From NCBI GenBank assembly GCA_050304175.1, contig JBNLDE010000219.1, positions 13,746-77,745 on the forward strand: 64,000 bases of DNA, in the 5' to 3' direction. Below, piece by piece: positions 50,962 to 59,663 of the stretch (the stretch's first letter is position 1; every line of letters starts with the position of its first letter). Source of the DNA: JAIOIW01 sp050304175 (GTDB lineage: Bacteria > Pseudomonadota > Alphaproteobacteria > Rhizobiales > Rhizobiaceae). A model generated the notes under the pieces. That model saw only the letters and a list, made by a program, of their open reading frames with translations, did no database searches and was not told the DNA's origin. The position numbers were made by a program, and so were the translations under genes.

Positions 50962-52425
50962 ATGGCGGCAGCCGGAAAATGGACAAGCGACAATGATGAC
51001 AACGACGATGATCGTCACCGGCGGCCAGTCTTGAGCGGCAGAGCCCGCGACGGGCGGAAAGGCGGACAACGCCGCACACCGGACGGCGGCGATCCGGCCA
51101 GGCTGGAGCCGATGGCCGGGCTCGAGGCGCGCCAGGCGGCCGCCCGGCTGCTTGGGGCGATCGTAACCGCGCACAGTTCGATGGACGGGCTGACGGATGC
51201 AGAACACGGCCATCCGCAATTCCTGGCGCTTGACAACAGGGACCGGGCGCTGGTGCGGGCGATCCTGATGACGGCCCTGCGGCACCGCAACACGATCGAA
51301 GCGCTGATCGCCAAGCGACTCGACAGGCCGCTGCCGGAGAATGCGCATGCGCTTTCGCACATCCTGCATGTCGGCGCGGCGCAGCTCGTCTTTCTCGACG
51401 TGCCCGACAGCGCGGCGGTCAATCTCGCCGTCGCTCAGGCCAAGGCCGATCCGCGGACGCGACGGTTCTCCGCGCTCGTCAATGCCGCTTTGCGTTCGAT
51501 CGGACGCGGCGGCGAAAGGGCTCGCGATGCGGCGCTACGCCAATCGGTCGATGCGCCGGCCTGGTTCGCCGGAAATCTGGAGCGCGACTACGGTGCTATG
51601 AAAGCCGCGGCGATCCTGGCGGCTCACCGCGTCGAGGCGCCGGTCGATTTCACGGTGAAGTCGGATCCCGAAGGCTGGGCTGAGCAGTTCGGCGGAATCG
51701 TCTTGCCGACCGGCAGCGTGCGGGTGGAGTCACTTCGGTGCGCCGTTCCCGATCTTCCCGGATTCAGCGAAGGCCAATGGTGGGTCCAGGACGCGGCGGC
51801 AGCCCTGCCCGCTCGGCTTCTGGGAGATGTCCGCGACAAGCGCGTCGGAGATCTGTGCGCAGCGCCGGGAGGCAAGACGGCGCAATTGGCGCATGCCGGC
51901 GCCCATGTAACCGCCATCGATATCAGTGCCAGTCGGCTAAGGCGCATGGAAGCAAACCTTGCACGCCTCGGCCTCGCGGCTGAAACACTGGTCGCCGATC
52001 TGAAGACCTATGAACCGCGAGAACCATTCGACGCGGTTCTGCTCGATGCCCCCTGCTCATCGACCGGAACGGTGCGGCGACACCCGGATGTGCCCTGGGC
52101 CAAGACGCAGGCGGATATCGATCGCCTGGCCGCGCTGCAGGGCATACTTCTGGACCGCGCGATTGCCATGGTCAGGCCCGGCGGATGCCTGGTCTTCTCG
52201 AATTGCTCGCTGGACAAGGACGAGGGCGAACGCTTGGTCGAGCGGTTCCTGGCGGATCGCAGCGACGTTGCGCCGGAGCCGATCGGGTCCGGCGAGGTTG
52301 CCGGGACCGAAGGATTCGTCGACGAGAGCGGCTGGCTGCGGACAACCCCCGCCGATTGGCCCTTTTCCTCGCCGCGCCGGTCGGGGCTGGACGGGTTCTT
52401 CGCCGCGCGGCTGCACCGGATCTGA
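50962..52425 (+). CDS. rsmB: 16S rRNA m5C methyltransferase RsmB-family
   Basis: 487 residues as drawn. The N-terminal NusB-like domain is at ~50-190. The SAM domain has VGDLCAAPGGKTAQLA (motif I), AVLLDAPCSSTGTVRRHPD (motif IV with the PC catalytic Cys) and CLVFSNCSLDKDEGE (second Cys; canonical TCS is NCS here). It methylates a cytosine in 16S rRNA. The first ~50 residues are low-complexity; a start at 51112 with GGAG just upstream may be the true one. Heparinase gene follows after 97 bases. Confidence 0.88.
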   Translation: MAAAGKWTSDNDDNDDDRHRRPVLSGRARDGRKGGQRRTPDGGDPARLEPMAGLEARQAAARLLGAIVTAHSSMDGLTDAEHGHPQFLALDNRDRALVRAILMTALRHRNTIEALIAKRLDRPLPENAHALSHILHVGAAQLVFLDVPDSAAVNLAVAQAKADPRTRRFSALVNAALRSIGRGGERARDAALRQSVDAPAWFAGNLERDYGAMKAAAILAAHRVEAPVDFTVKSDPEGWAEQFGGIVLPTGSVRVESLRCAVPDLPGFSEGQWWVQDAAAALPARLLGDVRDKRVGDLCAAPGGKTAQLAHAGAHVTAIDISASRLRRMEANLARLGLAAETLVADLKTYEPREPFDAVLLDAPCSSTGTVRRHPDVPWAKTQADIDRLAALQGILLDRAIAMVRPGGCLVFSNCSLDKDEGERLVERFLADRSDVAPEPIGSGEVAGTEGFVDESGWLRTTPADWPFSSPRRSGLDGFFAARLHRI

Positions 52426-52522
52426 CTGCAAAGGATGGCGCATTCCCGCGTCCAACTTTGAGCTTCGCATAAAATCTTGAATCACCTAAGATATCGTCCA
52501 GGGGAGATATGGAGGGACGTGC

Positions 52523-54238
52523 TTGACCAGCGCGACAAGCGACAGTCCGCGCCTGTGGGGATTGATACTCCGTGAATTGTGGCGCAAGGCGAGGCGCCGG
52601 CTGAGGGCCGGGCCTGTCTATCGCTGGCGTTTCACAGGGCGCACGCCGGAGCGTGTGCTGATTGCCCCGCCGGACCTCAGGCTCTGCGATGGCCAGATCG
52701 CGCTGGAGATCTATTCCGGGCGTTTCCCGCTTGCCGGACATATCGTGGAGACGGGCGGCGAGTCACCGTTTCGCATCGATATCACGAACCGGCCGTGGCT
52801 GGAGGCGTTGCACGGATTTCGCTGGCTGCGCCACATGCGCGCTTCGGGAACCGACCTTGCATCGGCCAATGCGCGCGCGCTGATCAATGACTGGATCAGC
52901 GGGCCTGGCGCACGGATCGGCGGCATAGGCTGGGAACCCGCAATTACCGCCATCCGCATCATCGCGTGGCTGCAACACTCGACGATCGTGCTGCAGGGAT
53001 CGGAATTCGCGTTCTACCGCACATTCCTGAAATCGCTTTCGGCCCAGATCCGCTACCTGCGGACGATGGCGCCGGAAATGCCCGATGGCGAAGAAAAGCT
53101 GCGCGCGCGCATCGCGCTCGCCTATGCCGCGCTTTCGCTGCCGGTGGCACCGTCGTCGCTGCGGAACGCGACGCGCAATCTCAGTGTCGAGCTCCATCAC
53201 CAGGTCCTAGCCGACGGCGGCCACATTTCACGCAATCCGAACGCTGTGCTGGAACTACTTGCCGACCTGCTGCCGTTGCGCCAGACCTATGCCAACCAGG
53301 CGGAAACGCTGCCGGCGGCTCTTATCGGCGCGGTGGAACGTATGTTGCCGATGCTGCGCTTCTTCCGCCACCAGGACGGCAACCTGGCCAGGTTCAACGG
53401 CGTCGGGGCCACCAGCGCCGACCGGATCCTCGGGATCCTGCAGCACGACGAAACGCAGGGCGCGCCGCTGTCGCATGCGCCGCATTCGGGTTACGAACGG
53501 CTTCAGATCGGGCATACCACCGTCATCGCGGACACCGGAATCGCGCCGCCTGTCGACGTTGCGGGGCGGGCTCATGCCGGGTGCCTTTCATTCGAAATGT
53601 CTTCAGGACGGTATCATTTCATCGTCAATTGCGGCGTCGACAATTTCGGCGCGGAGGATTTCCGTCCGCTGGCGCGCGCCACCGCAGCGCATTCGACGGC
53701 GGTGCTTAACGATTCCTCCTCCGCCCGGTTTGCGCTTAACGGATGGGCGTACGAGATGATCGGCTCGCCGCTGGTCTCGGGGCCGAAGAAGGTGCCGTGC
53801 TCCCGCGAGGACGGCGAGGCGTATCAGGGCTTCACGGCAAGCCATGACGGGTATGTCAGCCGTTTCGGGCTGGTGCACGAACGTCAGCTCGTCCTGCGCG
53901 AAAGCGGCCTCATTCTCGACGGGCGCGACAGGTTCTTCCGTCCCAATGGCGAACCGGCCAGGGACAATGGCAAGGACGCGGTTACCTTACGATTCCACGC
54001 GCATCCCGATGTCGAGCTGTTCACCGACGAATACGGCCAGGTGACGCTGGCGGCGCCGGGCGGCGATACCTGGGTGTTTACCTGCGGTGGCCCGCAGCCG
54101 GTCATCGAAGGTTCGATTTATTTCGCCGGAATAGCGGGCCCGGTGAAAACCGGACAGATCGTCATTTCCTTCAAGGCTTCGGAAGTGCCGGAAATTCACT
54201 GGCGGCTGACGAAAATGACGACCGCCGCCAAAACCTGA
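52523..54238 (+). CDS. Heparinase II/III-family protein
   Basis: 571 residues from a TTG start (52523), fixed by GGAGGG 6 bases upstream. Residues 1-310 form an alpha-helical toroid (WLRHMRASGT, INDWISGPG, GGHISRNPNAVLELLADLL). The C-terminal beta-rich heparinase II/III domain runs from about 320, with YERLQIGHTTVIADTG and YHFIVNCGV. Family members cleave or handle acidic polysaccharide, but members beside rsmB-purH in alphaproteobacteria have no assigned substrate. No signal peptide is visible. Function open. Confidence 0.85.
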   Translation: MTSATSDSPRLWGLILRELWRKARRRLRAGPVYRWRFTGRTPERVLIAPPDLRLCDGQIALEIYSGRFPLAGHIVETGGESPFRIDITNRPWLEALHGFRWLRHMRASGTDLASANARALINDWISGPGARIGGIGWEPAITAIRIIAWLQHSTIVLQGSEFAFYRTFLKSLSAQIRYLRTMAPEMPDGEEKLRARIALAYAALSLPVAPSSLRNATRNLSVELHHQVLADGGHISRNPNAVLELLADLLPLRQTYANQAETLPAALIGAVERMLPMLRFFRHQDGNLARFNGVGATSADRILGILQHDETQGAPLSHAPHSGYERLQIGHTTVIADTGIAPPVDVAGRAHAGCLSFEMSSGRYHFIVNCGVDNFGAEDFRPLARATAAHSTAVLNDSSSARFALNGWAYEMIGSPLVSGPKKVPCSREDGEAYQGFTASHDGYVSRFGLVHERQLVLRESGLILDGRDRFFRPNGEPARDNGKDAVTLRFHAHPDVELFTDEYGQVTLAAPGGDTWVFTCGGPQPVIEGSIYFAGIAGPVKTGQIVISFKASEVPEIHWRLTKMTTAAKT

Positions 54239-54392
54239 CTGCGGTATCAGAGCGTTTTGCCGATCGGTGCGAAATCGGTCGGCGCGCGGACCGCATGCTG
54301 CGGATAATCCATGTGGCTGATTGGACGGCGCGCGCGGCTGTGCTACTGCGCTCGCGACATCCACCTAATCCCTGCCGACAGGAACGCCGACC

Positions 54393-56009
54393 ATGGCCGT
54401 AGCCTCCAAGAAAATCCCCGCACCCGATCGCGTCACCATCCGCCGCGCCCTGCTTTCCGTGTCCGACAAGACGGGCCTCGCCGATCTGGCGACGGCTTTG
54501 AGCGCGCGCGGCGTCGAGCTCGTATCGACCGGCGGCACGGCTGCCGCGCTCGCCGCGGCGGGCCTGCCCGTGACAGATGTTTCCGAGATAACCGGTTTCC
54601 CCGAAATCATGGACGGCCGGGTCAAGACATTGCACCCCTCGGTGCATGGTGGTCTGCTGGCCATCCGCGACGACGAGGAACATGCTGCCGCCATGAAGGA
54701 GCATGCCATCACCGGCATCGACCTGGCGGTCATCAATCTCTATCCGTTCGAAGAAGTCCGCTTCTCGGGTGGCGATTATCCGTCCACCGTCGAAAACATA
54801 GACATCGGCGGACCGGCCATGGTGCGTGCATCCGCCAAGAACCATGCCTATGTCGCGGTGGTCACCGACCCCGAGGACTACAGCGCCGTTCTGGAGGAGC
54901 TCGAGGCCAATGACGGCGCGGTTACCCATCGTTTCCGCCAGGAGCTGGCGGCCAAGGCATTTGCCCGCACGGCCGCCTACGATGCTGCGATATCCGGCTG
55001 GTTTGCCGAAACGCTCGTTATCGAGGCGCCGCGCCATCGTGCCTTCGGCGGTCGGTTGCACTCGGTCATGCGCTATGGCGAGAACCCGCACCAGAAGGCG
55101 GGCTTCTATCTGACAGGCGACAAGCGTCCGGGAGTGGCGACCGCCACCCAGCTCCAGGGCAAGCAGCTCTCCTACAACAACATCAACGATACGGACGCGG
55201 CGTTTGAGCTCGCTGCCGAATTCGATCCGGCGCGCACCGCGGCCGTGGCTATCATCAAGCATGCCAATCCCTGCGGCGTCGCCGAAGGGTCAGATATCAA
55301 AACCGCCTATGAGTTGGCGCTGCGATGCGATCCGGTGTCGGCTTTCGGCGGTATCGTCGCGCTCAACAGGACACTCGACGCGGCGGCGGCCGAGGAGATC
55401 GTGAAGATCTTCACCGAGGTGATCATAGCGCCGGATGCCAGCGAAGAAGCGAAGGCGATCATCGCCGCCAAGAAGAACCTGCGCCTGCTGGTGACCGGTG
55501 GCCTGCCTGACCCGCGCGCCGCGGGCATCGCGGCCAAGACCGTCGCCGGTGGCCTGCTGGTGCAGAGCCGCGACAATGGCGTGATTGACGACCTTGACCT
55601 CAAGGTCGCGACGAAGCGTGCGCCGACGGACGAGGAAATGGCCGACCTGATGTTTGCTTTCCGGGTGGCCAAGCATGTCAAGTCGAACGCCATCGTCTAT
55701 GCGCGCGACCTTGCCACGGTGGGCATCGGCGCCGGACAGATGAGCCGGGTGGATTCGTCGCGGATCGCGGCGCGAAAGGCGCTGGATGCCAGCGAGGCCG
55801 CGGGTCTTGCCGAGCCGCTGACCAAGGGATGCGTGGTCGCCTCCGACGCCTTCTTTCCGTTCGCCGACGGCCTGCTGTCGGCGGTCGAGGCAGGCGCGAC
55901 CGCAGTGATCCAGCCCGGCGGTTCGATGCGCGACGATGAAGTGATCGCTGCTGCCGACGAGCATGGTATCGCCATGGTCTTCACCGGCATGCGCCATTTC
56001 CGGCACTAG
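54393..56009 (+). CDS. purH: Bifunctional AICAR transformylase/IMP cyclohydrolase PurH
   Basis: 538 residues. IMP cyclohydrolase domain: ALLSVSDKTGLADLA, GRVKTLHPSVHGG and the NIDIGGPAMVRASAKN segment. Transformylase domain: MRYGENPHQKAGFY, IKHANPCGVAEG and the C-terminal AVIQPGGSMRDDEVI. It makes the last two steps of IMP synthesis. Cytoplasmic. Short gap to the aldo/keto reductase. Confidence 0.99.
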   Translation: MAVASKKIPAPDRVTIRRALLSVSDKTGLADLATALSARGVELVSTGGTAAALAAAGLPVTDVSEITGFPEIMDGRVKTLHPSVHGGLLAIRDDEEHAAAMKEHAITGIDLAVINLYPFEEVRFSGGDYPSTVENIDIGGPAMVRASAKNHAYVAVVTDPEDYSAVLEELEANDGAVTHRFRQELAAKAFARTAAYDAAISGWFAETLVIEAPRHRAFGGRLHSVMRYGENPHQKAGFYLTGDKRPGVATATQLQGKQLSYNNINDTDAAFELAAEFDPARTAAVAIIKHANPCGVAEGSDIKTAYELALRCDPVSAFGGIVALNRTLDAAAAEEIVKIFTEVIIAPDASEEAKAIIAAKKNLRLLVTGGLPDPRAAGIAAKTVAGGLLVQSRDNGVIDDLDLKVATKRAPTDEEMADLMFAFRVAKHVKSNAIVYARDLATVGIGAGQMSRVDSSRIAARKALDASEAAGLAEPLTKGCVVASDAFFPFADGLLSAVEAGATAVIQPGGSMRDDEVIAAADEHGIAMVFTGMRHFRH

Positions 56010-56089
56010 AACAACGCCTGCGCCTTGCCCCTGGCCCCCGGCCTGTTATGACCATCGCAGCGGATAAAGCGGACAGAAAGAGGGTTACA

Positions 56090-57082
56090 ATGCAGCAACG
56101 GCAGCTCGGCAAGGACGGACCAATGGTCGGTGCAATGGGGCTCGGCTGCATGAGCTTTGCCGGCTTCTACGGACCGACCGACATGACCGAAGCGCACCGC
56201 ACGTTGGCCCGGGCGCTCGATCTCGGCGTCACTCACCTCGATACGGCGCTGATTTATGGCGGCGGCCTTTCGGAGGAATGGATCGGCGCCTTTCTGAAGG
56301 ACAATCCGGCGGCGCGCGGTCGCTTCGTCATCGCCACCAAGGGCGGTATCCGCACCAAGCCCACCCGCGGCTTCGACAATTCCGAGGCTTTCCTGCGCGA
56401 ATGCCTCGAGGGCTCGCTCAAACGCCTCGGCGTCGACCATGTCCCGCTCTACTACGTTCACCGGCGCGATCAGGCGATCCCGATCGAGGAGGTTGCGGGC
56501 ACGCTCGCCAGGTTCAAGCAGGAAGGCAAGATCGGGGCGATCGGCTTTTCGGAGATCTCGCCGGCTTCGCTGGAGCGGGCCGCGTCGGTACATCCGGTGG
56601 CGGCGGTCCAGAGCGAATACTCGCTTTGGACCCGGTTGCCGGAACTCGGCCTGATCCAGGCCTGTGCGCGGCTGGGCACTGCCTTTGTCGCTTTTTCGCC
56701 GATGGCGCGCGGTATGTTCGGCGCGGCACCGCTTGATCCATCGAAATTCGGCGAAAGCGATTTCCGCAGGGCCAATCCACGATTTGTCGAACCCAATTTC
56801 AGCTTCAACGAGGCGCGCGTGGCCGGATTCCGTTCCTATGCCGCGGATCACGGCTGGACACCCGCGTCGCTGGCGATCGCCTGGACGCTTCATCGCGGCG
56901 ATCACGTGATCCCGATTCCCGGGACCCGTTCAGCGGAACACCTTGCCGACGATGCCGCCGGTGTGGCGATCGAATTGAGCGCCGCGCAGATTGCCGAGAT
57001 CGAGGAGATCCTGCCGGTTGGATTTGCCCATGGCGACCGCTACAGCGATCAACAATCGGTCGGCCCGGAGCGCTATTGCTGA
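56090..57082 (+). CDS. Aldo/keto reductase
   Basis: 330 residues, (beta/alpha)8 NADPH-dependent oxidoreductase. GLGCMSFAGFYG at the start; the catalytic tetrad is visible: Asp in THLDTALIYG, Tyr in the same block, Lys in IATKGGIRTKP, His in YYVHRRDQ. NAD(P) region: IPGTRSAEHLADDA. Substrate unknown. ATG 56090 with AGAGGG upstream is preferred over an ATG at 56048. Confidence 0.93.
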   Translation: MQQRQLGKDGPMVGAMGLGCMSFAGFYGPTDMTEAHRTLARALDLGVTHLDTALIYGGGLSEEWIGAFLKDNPAARGRFVIATKGGIRTKPTRGFDNSEAFLRECLEGSLKRLGVDHVPLYYVHRRDQAIPIEEVAGTLARFKQEGKIGAIGFSEISPASLERAASVHPVAAVQSEYSLWTRLPELGLIQACARLGTAFVAFSPMARGMFGAAPLDPSKFGESDFRRANPRFVEPNFSFNEARVAGFRSYAADHGWTPASLAIAWTLHRGDHVIPIPGTRSAEHLADDAAGVAIELSAAQIAEIEEILPVGFAHGDRYSDQQSVGPERYC

Positions 57083-57158
57083 GGTCGCTTGCCGGGTCGG
57101 GCCGGAGGGGCTATTGCCGGCCTGACTTTCCGCGAGACGCAGCTGGAATGGAGACATC

Positions 57159-58337
57159 TTGAACCCTCGCACGGCCACGTCGCACAGGCGCATTTCGATC
57201 CTTGGCGCCACCGGCTCGATCGGCGTCAACACGCTGGACGTCATCCGGCATATGGGCGGGGATGAGGCGTTCGAGGTCGTCGCGGTGACCGGTTCCGCCA
57301 ATGTTACGCTGCTTGCCAGGCAGGCACGCGCGGTCGGTGCCGAAATCGCGGTCACCGCCGACGAGCGGCACTACGCGCAACTGAAAGAGTTGCTGGCAGG
57401 GTCCGGCATCGAAGCCGCGGCCGGCCGCGCGGCGTTGATCGAGGCGGCCGCGATGCCCGCCGATATCACTATGGCGGCGATCGTCGGCATGGCGGGCCTG
57501 GAACCGACACTGGCCGCAGCCGCCAATGGCGGAACAGTCGCGCTCGCCAACAAGGAATGCCTGGTGTCGGCCGGCCCCCTCTTCATCGATGCGGTGCATG
57601 GCGCGGGCGGGACGCTGCTGCCGGTCGATTCCGAGCACAACGCCATTTTCCAGGTGCTGGAGTCGGATCGCAAACACGCGGTCGAGCGCGTCATCCTGAC
57701 TGCTTCGGGTGGCCCGTTTCGTACCTACACCCGTAAGCAGATGGAAAGCGTAACGGTCGACGTCGCGCGGGCGCATCCAAACTGGTCTATGGGTCTGAAA
57801 ATATCGATCGACTCCGCCTCGATGTTCAACAAGGCGTTGGAAATGATCGAGGCCAGGCACCTGTTCGAGCTGGAACCAGGCCAGGTCGAAGTCATCGTGC
57901 ATCCGCAGTCGATCATCCATTCCATGGTCGGCTACCAGGACGGTTCGATCCTTGCGCAGCTCGGCCCATCCGACATGCGTACAGCCATCGGCTACTGCCT
58001 CGGCTGGCCATTTCGACCCGATCTGCCGGTGGAACGGCTTGATTTCGCCAAACTGGCGCGGCTGGACTTCGAGGCACCCGACGAGGAACGGTTTCCCGCG
58101 CTTCGCCTTGCGCGGAGGGCGCTGGTGGCGGGAGGCATCACGGGCGCCGTGCTGAACGGCGCCAAGGAAGTGGCACTGGACGCCTTCATCGCCGGACGGA
58201 TCGGCTTCCTGGAGATGGCCGATATCGTGGAGCGAATCATGGATGCTCTGGCCGACAGGGCGGCCGCGCGCACTGTCGAAGACGTGATCGCCGTGGACGG
58301 CGAAGCGCGGGCCAAAGCGGCCGCCGCGATTAGCTGA
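57159..58337 (+). CDS. dxr: 1-deoxy-D-xylulose 5-phosphate reductoisomerase Dxr
   Basis: 392 residues, the family size. SILGATGSIGVNTLDVI is the NADPH motif. ALANKECLVSAGPL, LLPVDSEHNAIFQ and ILTASGGPFRT (metal and substrate loops) follow, and SMVGYQDGSILAQLGPSDM. It makes 2-C-methylerythritol 4-phosphate in non-mevalonate isoprenoid synthesis. It begins with TTG (57159); GGAG lies 6 bases upstream and no in-frame ATG serves better. Confidence 0.97.
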   Translation: MNPRTATSHRRISILGATGSIGVNTLDVIRHMGGDEAFEVVAVTGSANVTLLARQARAVGAEIAVTADERHYAQLKELLAGSGIEAAAGRAALIEAAAMPADITMAAIVGMAGLEPTLAAAANGGTVALANKECLVSAGPLFIDAVHGAGGTLLPVDSEHNAIFQVLESDRKHAVERVILTASGGPFRTYTRKQMESVTVDVARAHPNWSMGLKISIDSASMFNKALEMIEARHLFELEPGQVEVIVHPQSIIHSMVGYQDGSILAQLGPSDMRTAIGYCLGWPFRPDLPVERLDFAKLARLDFEAPDEERFPALRLARRALVAGGITGAVLNGAKEVALDAFIAGRIGFLEMADIVERIMDALADRAAARTVEDVIAVDGEARAKAAAAIS

Positions 58338-58363
58338 ACGGCGGCCGGCGACTGCCCGAAGCC

Positions 58364-58606
58364 TCAGATTCCGAGCAGTTCCATCGCTTCGGCGAGCGTC
58401 TTTACGGAGGCGGTGTGGTCCCCCGCCTTGTGTTCTACTTCGCCGCGGGCGCGCAGTTCCTTCACCTTCGCCATGTCCGCCCCGGACAGCGATGCAGTCT
58501 TCAGGGCTTCGTCGATCTTGGCCATGTCGGCGGGACAATGAAAGGCGAATGCGTTGACCGTGAGCGCGAGCGTTGCAGCAGATGCGAGCAGGACTTTGCG
58601 GATCAT
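58364..58606 (-). CDS. Small secreted protein of unknown function
   Basis: 80 residues with a signal peptide (RKVLLASAATLALTVNAFA) and one Cys in the mature part (FHCPADMAKI). The rest is helical and Ala/Glu-rich (EHKAGDHTASVKTLAEAMELL). GGAGG upstream of the ATG at 58606. It converges on dxr. Family not recognised; periplasmic. Confidence 0.75.
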   Translation of the reverse strand: MIRKVLLASAATLALTVNAFAFHCPADMAKIDEALKTASLSGADMAKVKELRARGEVEHKAGDHTASVKTLAEAMELLGI

Positions 58607-58928
58607 GAGAGCCTCCTGATTTCTATTTCCCTCTCCGGCTTGTCTTTGCCGGTACCGCAGGCGACCAGCGGATTGCGCCGGAAATATGTCCGCCGCCCGT
58701 TCCGGCAGGATGCGGCGTCTGCGGGAGATACGGGCTTATGCAAATCTTAAGACTGCGTGTGTAGGTCGATTGTGGCGCGGTATTGCCAGTAGTCGACCGA
58801 CAATTCCGCGCGCAATGCGAAGTGTATCGAGGACGAGTATCGTGTCCCAGTTTCCGAGTTCTGTGCCCGCGGACCTCAATTCCTTTCCGGCGCTGTCGAT
58901 CGTCGATCGGCCGGAAAGTTCCTGACCG
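58607..58928. other. 322-base intergenic region, possible leader ORF
   Basis: Divergent gap between the small secreted protein gene and the methyltransferase gene; it should hold both promoters, but I find no convincing -35/-10 pair. The last part (58842-58925) contains a 27-codon frame from GTG with GAGGA 8 bases upstream, ending 3 bases before the methyltransferase ATG. It may be a leader peptide or chance. Confidence 0.3.
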
Positions 58929-59663
58929 ATGGAGCGCGTCGCCTACCAGAACATGGCCGATCACGAGGAAACCCATTGGTGGTTTGCCGGCCGTCGCGCC
59001 TTCCTCGCCAATCTAATCGAGCGGGAATTTGCCGGGCGCGCCGGCGGCCTTTCGATCCTGGAGGCCGGGTGCGGCTCCGGCGGCAATCTGGCCCTGCTCG
59101 CCGATTATGGCGCGGTCGATGCGTTTGAAATGGACGAGGACGCTCGCGCGCGCGCCATCAGCAAAGGCCTTGCGAGGGTCCTGCCCGGCGAATTGCCGCA
59201 TAAAATTCCCCAGAAGGACGGCAAATACGATCTCGTTGCCCTGTTCGACGTGCTTGAACATGTCGACCAGCACAGGGAGACGCTGGAAGCACTCGGCGGC
59301 AAGCTGGCCGACGGCGGGCGCATCCTGATTACCGTGCCGGCGATGCCATGGCTGTGGTCGCAACACGACATTCGTCACCACCACAAGCGCCGCTATACCG
59401 CCGAGACGCTGCGCGCGGTCATCGACGAAGCTGGCCTTGCCATTGGCGATCTCGGCTATTTCAACGCCTTGCTGTTTCCTCTCGCGCTGGCCGACCGCGC
59501 GTTCACCAAGATGACGGGCAAGGACCGGCAGGGTGACGACAAGCCGTCTGAAATGCTGAACCAGTTCCTGTATTCCGTGTTCGCCCTGGAGCGCTATTTC
59601 GTCGGCGCCGGCGTACATGCTCCCTTCGGCCTCTCGCTCTACGCAGTCGCCCACAGGCCATGA
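58929..59663 (+). CDS. Class I SAM-dependent methyltransferase
   Basis: 244 residues. SAM motif I is EAGCGSGGNLALL (residues 45-57). Post-I acidic DAFEMDEDA, LVALFDVLEHVDQHRETL (motif with the D-x-x-E-H-V core) and GRILITVPAMPWLWSQHD follow. The C-terminal YFNALLFPLALADR and VHAPFGLSLYAVAH suggest partial membrane contact, as seen in methyltransferases beside glycan genes. The ATGA overlap with the next gene points to joint production and a shared task in envelope glycan or lipid modification; the acceptor is unknown. Confidence 0.85.
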   Translation: MERVAYQNMADHEETHWWFAGRRAFLANLIEREFAGRAGGLSILEAGCGSGGNLALLADYGAVDAFEMDEDARARAISKGLARVLPGELPHKIPQKDGKYDLVALFDVLEHVDQHRETLEALGGKLADGGRILITVPAMPWLWSQHDIRHHHKRRYTAETLRAVIDEAGLAIGDLGYFNALLFPLALADRAFTKMTGKDRQGDDKPSEMLNQFLYSVFALERYFVGAGVHAPFGLSLYAVAHRP

